A stretch of 9,475 bases of DNA. It comes from Proteobacteria bacterium UBA3588. Lineage in GTDB: Bacteria; Pseudomonadota; Gammaproteobacteria; Thiohalomonadales; Thiohalomonadaceae. Positions 1 to 5,050 of the stretch are shown piece by piece (position 1 is the stretch's first letter; each line of letters opens with the position of its first letter). The position numbers and the translations under genes were made by a program. The notes below the pieces were generated by a model, which did not search any database, was not told the origin of the DNA, and saw only the letters and a list, made by a program, of their open reading frames with translations. Location: contig DFMR01000150.1 in NCBI GenBank assembly GCA_002376325.1, forward strand, positions 6,677 through 16,151, given 5' to 3'.

Positions 1-485
1 ACCGTGCCGGAGACCCAATCCAGCGGATAGACCGTCGCCAGGATGGCGAGGGGCACCAGGACCGCCAGCGACATCTGCGGCAGGTAGCGCGCATAGTAGG
101 CCTCCAGCGCCTCCACCCCGTCGGTGACGGTGGTGGCCAGCTCGCCGCTGTGTTCCCCGGCCAGAGGTACCGGTCCCAGGCGAACGAGGTGGTCCATCAG
201 GCGCTCGCGCAGCGCCAGCTTGACCCCGGCCGCGGCACGGAATCCCGCCCATTCGGCCAGCCATGCCAGCGCCGCCCGGACCGCAAACACCGCCAGCAGT
301 CCCCACAGCAGCGGCATCACCGCGGACAGCGCCCGGTGATCGAAAACCACCGCGCTGACGACGCGGGCAAGCAGCCATGCCTGCACGACGAGCAGCACGC
401 CGCCGGCGGTTCCGAGCGCCACGGCCGCACGCAATGCGCCGCTGCCATGAATGCGGGCCGTCTTGAGCCACTTGACCGTATCCAT
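1..485 (-). CDS. cydD: CydD, thiol/heme ABC exporter subunit (5' part only)
   Basis: This is the N-terminal 161 residues of an ABC exporter half-transporter; the gene runs off the left edge, so the ATPase domain is not seen. The ATG is at 485-483, with an AGAGAGGA purine run just upstream (495-488), unusually close to the start. The visible part is the transmembrane domain: a hydrophobic helix near residues 20-46, a second near 55-77, and a third beginning near 138. The block YYARYLPQM (residues 130-138) and the following helix match what I recall of the CydD membrane domain, as does QAWLLAR near residue 35. CydD pairs with CydC in the inner membrane. The complex is reported to move cysteine, glutathione or heme and is needed to assemble cytochrome bd oxidase. 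CydC would be expected further left, outside the window. Family assignment is firm; CydD over CydC rests on the recognised motifs. Confidence 0.88.
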   Translation of the reverse strand, partial: MDTVKWLKTARIHGSGALRAAVALGTAGGVLLVVQAWLLARVVSAVVFDHRALSAVMPLLWGLLAVFAVRAALAWLAEWAGFRAAAGVKLALRERLMDHLVRLGPVPLAGEHSGELATTVTDGVEALEAYYARYLPQMSLAVLVPLAILATVYPLDWVSGT

Positions 486-547
486 AGTCCTCTCTGAATG
501 TTTTTGTCGTTACGTTATTTTCCCGGCGCCGACCGACTGATCGCAGG

Positions 548-575
548 ATTAATGGAAGCTATCCCAAAAATGCAA
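548..575 (-). promoter_or_regulatory. weak candidate promoter for cydD
   Basis: On the minus strand a TTGCAT -35-like element (575-570) is followed after 16 bases by ATTAAT (553-548), which matches 4 of 6 positions of the -10 consensus. It lies about 60 bases upstream of the cydD start. The -35 match is poor (TTG only), so this is a suggestion. No FNR or ArcA site was recognised in the 185-bp gap at 486-670. Confidence 0.22.
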
Positions 576-595
576 AGGCAATGAATCCACCCGGG

Positions 596-615
596 AAAAT
601 TTATGCCCTTCGGGC
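596..615 (-). terminator. weak hairpin downstream of the membrane GGDEF-EAL gene
   Basis: Read on the minus strand, GCCC-GAA-GGGC (615-605) forms a short four-pair GC hairpin, followed by ATAAATTTT. It sits about 55 bases past the stop codon of the GGDEF-EAL gene and before cydD. The stem is short and the T run is interrupted, so termination would be inefficient. It is the only terminator-like structure seen in this gap. Confidence 0.25.
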
Positions 616-670
616 GCGGGATGCACCGGGGATGGTTCGGGCGCTGGGCTTTGTGTTTTCGAGTTGGATT

Positions 671-2995
671 CTAATTGCGTGTGGCGGCACTTTGCAGAAA
701 TTCCACGAAACGCGCGGCGGGCAGGGGGCGGCTGAAGTAGTAGCCCTGGTAGTGGGTGCAGCCGCGTTCGAACAGAAAGCGCCTCTCCTCTTCGGTTTCC
801 ACGCCTTCGGCGATGACGTCGAGGCTCAGATGACGCGCCATGGCGATGATGGTTTCGACGATGTTGGCATCGTTGGCGTCGGTGGTGATGTCACGCACGA
901 ACGACTGATCGATCTTCAGTTTGTCCAGCGGCAGACGCTTGAGATAGGCGAGCGACGAATAACCGGTGCCGAAGTCGTCGATGGAGAAGCGCACGCCGAT
1001 TTCGCGTAGCGCCTGCATCTTGCCGATGGTGCCTTCCACGTCCTCCAGCAGCAATCCTTCGGTGAGTTCCAGTTCCAGACGCTGCGGCGCGACGCCGATC
1101 TGGTTGAGTACGCTGCTCACCTGGTTGACGAAGTTGGTTTGGCGGAACTGGTTGGCGCTGACATTGACCGCAATGTGGGGCAGGCGCTCGGGCGTCGTCG
1201 CTTTCAATTGGCGGCAGGCCTCGAACAGCACCCATTCACCTATGGGCAGGATCAGCCCGGACTCCTCGGCGATGGCGATGAATTCGATCGGCGGCACCAT
1301 GCCGCGCTGGTTGTGCATCCAGCGCAGCAGCGCCTCGGCGCCGATCACCGCGCCGGCGGCATCCACCTGCGGCTGGTAGTAGAGTTCCAGTTCGTTGCCG
1401 ACCAGGGCGCGGCGCAGGTCGTTTTCCAGCAGCAGCCGCTCGTTGGCCGAGCGCTGCATGTCCGGCAGGTAGAACTGGATGGTGTTGCGGCCCGCCTCCT
1501 TGGCGCGGTGCATGGCGATATCGCCCTGGCGCAGCAGGTCTTCGGCCGACTCCTTGGCCATCGGGTAGAGGGCGATGCCGATGCAGGAGGAGGAGTGCAG
1601 GGTGTGGCGTCCCAACTGGTAGGGTTCGGACAGCGCGGCCTGGATATCCTCGGCGACGACCTGGGCGCGGTTGGCGGCCTGTTCCGTATCGTCGCTGAGC
1701 TCCGACACCAGTATCCCGAATTCGTCGCCGCCCAGATGGGCGGCCGTGTCCTCCTGGCGCAGTCCCTTGCGCAGCCGCGCCGCCACTTCCTTCAGCAGGT
1801 TGTCGCCGACGTAGTGGCCGAGGGATTCGTTGATGTTCTTGAAGCGGTCCAGGTCGATAAACAGCAGCGCACCCAGATGGCCGCGGCGCGTGGAGCGGGT
1901 TACGTCCTGCTCCAGACGATCCATGAACAGGCGGCGGTTGGGCAAGCCGGTGAGGGTGTCGTAGTAGGCTTGGTATTCGATGCGCGCTTCGGCGCTCTTC
2001 TGTTCGCTGATGTCGCTGAAGGTGACCACGGCGCCGCGGATGGCGTCGTTCTTGATGATCGGCGTGCTGGCGTAGTCGACCGGCAGCGGGTTGCCGTCCC
2101 GGCACCATAGCACCTCGTCGGCGATATGCTGCGGCCGTCCATCGCGGATCGTCTGCAGCATCGGGCAGTCGTCCGCGGAATGGTGGCGGCCATCGGCGCG
2201 ATGGTGGTGGATGGTGTCGTGGATGGGTTTGCCGATCAGTTCCTCGATCGGGTAGCCGAGCATCCGCGCCGCCGCCGGATTGACGAAGGTGACCACGCCG
2301 CCATCGTCGACGCCGAAGATGCCCTCCGCCGCTGATTCGAGAATCAGACGGTTCTGTTCGGCGCCCTCCTTGATGGTGTCCTCCGCCTGTAGCTGCGCCC
2401 AACGCAGCTGCAACAACTCCGTAATCATGCGTTCGAAGCGCTGCGAGTTGAGTCCCACCATTACCAGAAACAGCAGCGCCATCAGCCCCATCACCGGCCC
2501 CAGCTCGGTGTTGGCGGTCAGCAGGCGGAAGACCAGCGGCAGCAGCGCCGGCAGCAGGAATGCGGCGGTGGCGGAGCGCAGCGCCGACAGCGAGGTGACG
2601 CTGCCGGCGGCCAGGCCGGCCAGCACGAAGGCGAGGTAGGCTTGGTGCGGGACGTCCTGCGGCGGGAACAGCAGGTAGCTGGCGGCGCCCCAGGACGCAC
2701 CGGAAAACAGCGTGCCGACGAAGAAGTGCCGCACCCAGCGCCGATTGTCGATCGCCGCCGGGTCGTCAGGGCGCCTCAGGAACAGGACCGCGCGGACCGC
2801 GGTGATAACCACGATCGCCGCCATCCACCCCAGCAGGATACGGTGGTCGATTAAATGCCACTGCACCGCGACCAGCACCGAGGCGACCACCAGCACCGTC
2901 ATCAGCGCCGTCGGCAGGGTGGCACGGAGCAGCTTGACCTGCTCGGCGAGCAGTATCTGGCGGTGGTTTTCCTGGTCGATGCCGGAGTCAGTCAT
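671..2995 (-). CDS. membrane-anchored PAS-GGDEF-EAL c-di-GMP synthase/phosphodiesterase
   Basis: A 774-residue protein predicted to make and degrade cyclic di-GMP. Numbering from the ATG at 2995-2993, about six hydrophobic helices lie at residues 25-185. A PAS domain follows at about 210-335 and contains a His-rich HHHRADG...DDCPM insert. The GGDEF domain has an intact GGDEF (422-426), the RxxD product-inhibition site as RQED exactly five residues before it (413-416), and the FIDLDRFKNIN block. The EAL domain keeps EALLRW (554-559), NVS (611-613), LTE (644-646), DDFGTGYSS (673-681), LKID (693-696), AEGVE (729-733) and a YQGYYFSRP ending, so both activities look possible. A TTG start at 3022 would add nine residues; neither start has a clear ribosome binding site, and ATG was preferred. 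The ParA gene lies 193 bp upstream on the same strand, so cotranscription is possible. The signal sensed is unknown. Confidence 0.93.
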   Translation of the reverse strand: MTDSGIDQENHRQILLAEQVKLLRATLPTALMTVLVVASVLVAVQWHLIDHRILLGWMAAIVVITAVRAVLFLRRPDDPAAIDNRRWVRHFFVGTLFSGASWGAASYLLFPPQDVPHQAYLAFVLAGLAAGSVTSLSALRSATAAFLLPALLPLVFRLLTANTELGPVMGLMALLFLVMVGLNSQRFERMITELLQLRWAQLQAEDTIKEGAEQNRLILESAAEGIFGVDDGGVVTFVNPAAARMLGYPIEELIGKPIHDTIHHHRADGRHHSADDCPMLQTIRDGRPQHIADEVLWCRDGNPLPVDYASTPIIKNDAIRGAVVTFSDISEQKSAEARIEYQAYYDTLTGLPNRRLFMDRLEQDVTRSTRRGHLGALLFIDLDRFKNINESLGHYVGDNLLKEVAARLRKGLRQEDTAAHLGGDEFGILVSELSDDTEQAANRAQVVAEDIQAALSEPYQLGRHTLHSSSCIGIALYPMAKESAEDLLRQGDIAMHRAKEAGRNTIQFYLPDMQRSANERLLLENDLRRALVGNELELYYQPQVDAAGAVIGAEALLRWMHNQRGMVPPIEFIAIAEESGLILPIGEWVLFEACRQLKATTPERLPHIAVNVSANQFRQTNFVNQVSSVLNQIGVAPQRLELELTEGLLLEDVEGTIGKMQALREIGVRFSIDDFGTGYSSLAYLKRLPLDKLKIDQSFVRDITTDANDANIVETIIAMARHLSLDVIAEGVETEEERRFLFERGCTHYQGYYFSRPLPAARFVEFLQSAATRN

Positions 2996-3188
2996 CAAGG
3001 ACGTGGAACTGTTTGGCAACAAGCTGCCGGCAATGGCGCAAGGCCGGTGGAGTGCCTGTGGTGCGGCGCTCTCGTCGGTTTATCATTGCGCGCCTCCCAT
3101 CGTGTGTCGCTCCATCGCCCGCTCTTCCCGGCGTCCGTCATGGTCGCAGGGGGTCGACGTAGGGTACCCGAACCCGGCCTCCGCGGCA

Positions 3189-3842
3189 TTAGTGTTTGCG
3201 CGCCGGCGTGCCGCGGTCGTTATCGAGCCAGCGCAGCAGCGGTTGCCACTGTTCCAGGTCGACAGCGACGGCCGTCGGTGGCATCTCGAAGATACCGATG
3301 CCGCGCTGCGCGGCGCGGATATAGTTCTGGCTGTCGCGCAAGGTGGCGATGAATGGGATGTCGAGGCTGGCGAGGAAGCGCTGCAGTGCCTGGTAGATCA
3401 GGGTTTGCTCCTTGACCCGGTTGGCGACCACGGCGATGCGCGTCTCGGCGCGGGCGACGCGTCCCACCAGCAGCAGCTCTTCGATGAAGCGGGCGGCGGC
3501 CCGGATATCGATGGGGGAGGGCAATACCGGGATCAGCAACGTCTGGGCCTTTTTTACATGGCGCTTGAGCTCCTTGCCGTGGGTGGCGGCCGGCGCATCC
3601 ATGACGATGTGGTCCATGCCCAGCGGGATCAGCAGTTTTTCTTTCGCTTCGTCCAGTGCCACTTGGTAGATCGGCGCGCGGTCAGCGGGGCGCTGGGCCA
3701 GCCAGTCGCCGCTGCTGCCCTGGGGATCGAAGTCGGCCAGCGCCACCTTCCGGCCGCGGGTGGAGAAGTAGCTGGCCAGGTTGGTGGCGAGGGTCGTCTT
3801 GCCGCATCCCCCCTTGGGGTTTAACACCATGATTTTACGCAT
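3189..3842 (-). CDS. orphan ParA/MinD-family ATPase
   Basis: A 217-residue P-loop ATPase of the ParA/MinD superfamily (SIMIBI class). The deviant Walker A motif KGGCGKTT is at residues 10-17, with the signature lysine K10. The Walker A' segment ADFDPQGSS is at 36-44 and the Walker B-like segment IVMDAP at 79-84. The tail contains RDSQNYIRAAQRG (169-181), typical of short ParA proteins. There is no N-terminal DNA-binding extension, so it is the small type related to plasmid ParA and VirC1-like proteins. No ParB, centromere-like repeats or MinC/MinE gene are visible in the window, so plasmid partition is not supported. Orphan ParAs are known to position chemotaxis arrays, flagella, carboxysomes or chromosomes. 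The only contextual hint is the membrane GGDEF-EAL gene 193 bp downstream. The ATG at 3842 is close to a candidate -10 element, leaving little or no leader. Confidence 0.9.
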   Translation of the reverse strand: MRKIMVLNPKGGCGKTTLATNLASYFSTRGRKVALADFDPQGSSGDWLAQRPADRAPIYQVALDEAKEKLLIPLGMDHIVMDAPAATHGKELKRHVKKAQTLLIPVLPSPIDIRAAARFIEELLLVGRVARAETRIAVVANRVKEQTLIYQALQRFLASLDIPFIATLRDSQNYIRAAQRGIGIFEMPPTAVAVDLEQWQPLLRWLDNDRGTPARKH

Positions 3843-3849
3843 TGTTCCA

Positions 3850-3877
3850 AATATAGCTGTGAGCCCGCACCTGCCAG
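3850..3877 (-). promoter_or_regulatory. candidate parA promoter, near-leaderless
   Basis: On the minus strand CTGGCA (3877-3872, 4 of 6 to the -35 consensus) is followed after 16 bases by TATATT (3855-3850, 5 of 6 to the -10 consensus). The expected start of transcription falls at or within a few bases of the parA ATG (3842), so the message would be leaderless or nearly so. This fits the lack of a strong Shine-Dalgarno sequence (only TTGGAACA precedes the ATG). Confidence 0.4.
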
Positions 3878-3925
3878 CTTACGGAGTTTGTGCGGCAACA
3901 CAAGCCCAGCGGCCGTTTTAATCGC

Positions 3926-3954
3926 TTGACAGACCAATTCCTGACAAATACGAT
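3926..3954 (+). promoter_or_regulatory. sigma70-type promoter for the plus-strand RNA
   Basis: A perfect TTGACA -35 hexamer (3926-3931) is separated by 17 bases, the ideal spacing, from TACGAT (3949-3954), which matches 4 of 6 positions of the -10 consensus. Transcription would begin near 3960-3962. It is divergent from the candidate parA promoter and is the best sigma70-like promoter seen in the window. It lies about 210 bp upstream of the dehydrogenase start, with a strong terminator in between. Confidence 0.6.
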
Positions 3955-3960
3955 GCGTCT

Positions 3961-4092
3961 TAATTCCTTAGTGCCTAGCTCGGTTTTGGCCGGGCGGGGC
4001 GTTTCGGGGTTAAATCTCTCCGACGACTGCTCAAGAGCTGATATCGTCACCTCCGTGATCGCGGCAACCGGCTTGGTTGCCGCGTTTTTTTT
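3961..4092 (+). ncRNA. candidate small RNA or attenuated leader, about 130 nt
   Basis: The stretch from the predicted transcription start to the end of the T8 tract holds no gene with a ribosome binding site, but can fold. Stem 1 pairs GCTCGG (3978-3983) with CCGGGC (3990-3995) around TTTTGG. Stem 2 would pair GACGA (4022-4026) with TCGTC (4044-4048). Stem 3 pairs TCAC (4047-4050) with GTGA (4055-4058), exposing CTCC in its loop. Stems 2 and 3 overlap and exclude each other. The terminator follows at 4061. CACCTCC (4048-4054) equals the anti-Shine-Dalgarno sequence of 16S rRNA, so the loop could pair with ribosome binding sites of target messages. No known RNA family was recognised (not tmRNA, 6S, SRP RNA or a c-di-GMP aptamer). 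It could instead be an attenuated leader of the dehydrogenase gene 70 bases further on, but no antiterminator pairing to the terminator stem was found. Confidence 0.5.
4061..4092 (+). terminator. strong intrinsic terminator
   Basis: A perfect nine-pair stem, GCGGCAACC (4061-4069) with GGTTGCCGC (4075-4083), encloses the loop GGCTT and is followed by G and eight T residues (4085-4092). This is a textbook Rho-independent terminator on the plus strand. No plus-strand protein gene lies upstream of it, so it most likely ends the RNA starting near 3961. Confidence 0.88.
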
Positions 4093-4162
4093 GCCTTGTA
4101 CCCGTGTGGCGTTAACAATAGGCTGTTAGCGCCGTTGCCTACAACCCGTGGGGGGATGTGTC

Positions 4163-5050
4163 GTGGAGAAGATAGGATTTCTTGGTCTGGGCGCCATGGG
4201 GATTCCGATGGCCCGCAATATCCGCCAGGGCGGCTATCCGCTGGCGGTGTATAACCGCACCGCAGAGCGGGCCCAGCCGCTGCTGGCGGAGGGCGTCGAA
4301 CTCTGCGCCACGCCGAGGGAGCTGGCAGGCCGCAGCGAAGTGGTGGTGATCATGGTGACCGGGCCCGACGACCTGCTGGCGGTGGTCGGCGGCAGCGACG
4401 GCGTGGCGGCGGGGCTGACCAAGGGCAAGGTGGTGATCAACATGAGCACGGTGTCGCCTTGCGCGGTGGAGGCGGCGGCCGGGCTGGTGCGGGCAAGCGG
4501 GGCCGAGTTCGTGGACGCGCCGGTTTCCGGCAGCGTCAAGCCGGCGGAGCAGGCGGCGCTGGTGATCCTGGCGGGCGCCGACAGCACGGTGCTGAAGCGG
4601 GTCACGCCGCTGCTCAGAACCATGGGCAGGGAGGTGGTGCACTGCGGCGGCGTCGGTGCCGGCACCGGCATGAAACTGGTGCTCAATCTCATGTTGGGCA
4701 ACATGATGCAGACCTTGGCCGAGGGGATGAATATGGGACGCGGTTTCGGCCTCGACCCCAACGCCGTGCTGTACGCCCTCGCCGGAGGGGCCATGGCGGC
4801 GCCGATGTATCAGGTGAAGGGCAAGGCCATCGTAGAGGGCAATTTCGTCCGGCAGTTTCCGCTGCACCTGATGTTCAAGGATCTGAATCTGGTACTGGAG
4901 GCGGCGGGGAGGCTGCACATCCCCCTGCCGCAGACCGCTGCGACGCGCGAGTGCTTCAACGGCGCCATGGCGCGCGGTCTGCGCGACGAGGATATGGCGG
5001 CGGTGGTGAAGGTGCTGGAAGGACTGACCGGCAAGACGCTGTGTCGCTAA
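4163..5050 (+). CDS. NAD(P)-dependent beta-hydroxyacid dehydrogenase, glyoxylate/succinic semialdehyde reductase type
   Basis: A 295-residue cytosolic oxidoreductase of the 3-hydroxyisobutyrate dehydrogenase superfamily, full length for the family. The N-terminal Rossmann fold has the dinucleotide motif GLGAMG (residues 8-13). NRT (31-33) follows beta-strand 2; the arginine there suggests NADP(H) preference. The substrate loop DAPVSGSVKPAEQ (118-130) is closest to the PVSGSKKPAEDG form of plant and Geobacter glyoxylate/succinic semialdehyde reductases. The catalytic lysine is K171 in GTGMKLVLN, and the KD pair at 239-240 is also conserved. The likely reaction is NADPH-dependent reduction of glyoxylate or succinic semialdehyde, but substrate is inferred only. 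The GTG start at 4163 was chosen because GGGGGGA (4150-4156) lies six bases upstream; an in-frame GTG at 4148 would place that run inside the gene. This is the only plus-strand gene, and its stop codon overlaps the stop of the convergent GGDEF-EAL gene. Confidence 0.9.
   Translation: MEKIGFLGLGAMGIPMARNIRQGGYPLAVYNRTAERAQPLLAEGVELCATPRELAGRSEVVVIMVTGPDDLLAVVGGSDGVAAGLTKGKVVINMSTVSPCAVEAAAGLVRASGAEFVDAPVSGSVKPAEQAALVILAGADSTVLKRVTPLLRTMGREVVHCGGVGAGTGMKLVLNLMLGNMMQTLAEGMNMGRGFGLDPNAVLYALAGGAMAAPMYQVKGKAIVEGNFVRQFPLHLMFKDLNLVLEAAGRLHIPLPQTAATRECFNGAMARGLRDEDMAAVVKVLEGLTGKTLCR

Noticed and set aside
1139..2110. A 323-codon plus-strand open frame opposite the membrane GGDEF-EAL gene.
   Set aside because: Low-complexity translation, antisense to intact GGDEF and EAL motifs; a shadow.
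2996..3188. The gap between parA and the membrane GGDEF-EAL gene, searched for a promoter or terminator.
   Set aside because: No convincing -35/-10 pair or T-tailed hairpin was seen, so nothing is annotated there.
3835..4050. A 71-codon minus-strand open frame before parA.
   Set aside because: No ribosome binding site or domain; it covers the two divergent promoter candidates and slightly overlaps parA.
3961..4092. A c-di-GMP riboswitch (GEMM class) in the leader, suggested by the surrounding c-di-GMP genes.
   Set aside because: The conserved GEMM-I core and tetraloop-receptor segments were not found by eye.
3890..4129. A 79-codon plus-strand open frame through the intergenic region, with an internal ATG at 3952.
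   Set aside because: The internal ATG sits inside the promoter -10, no ribosome binding site precedes either start, and the frame runs through the intrinsic terminator.
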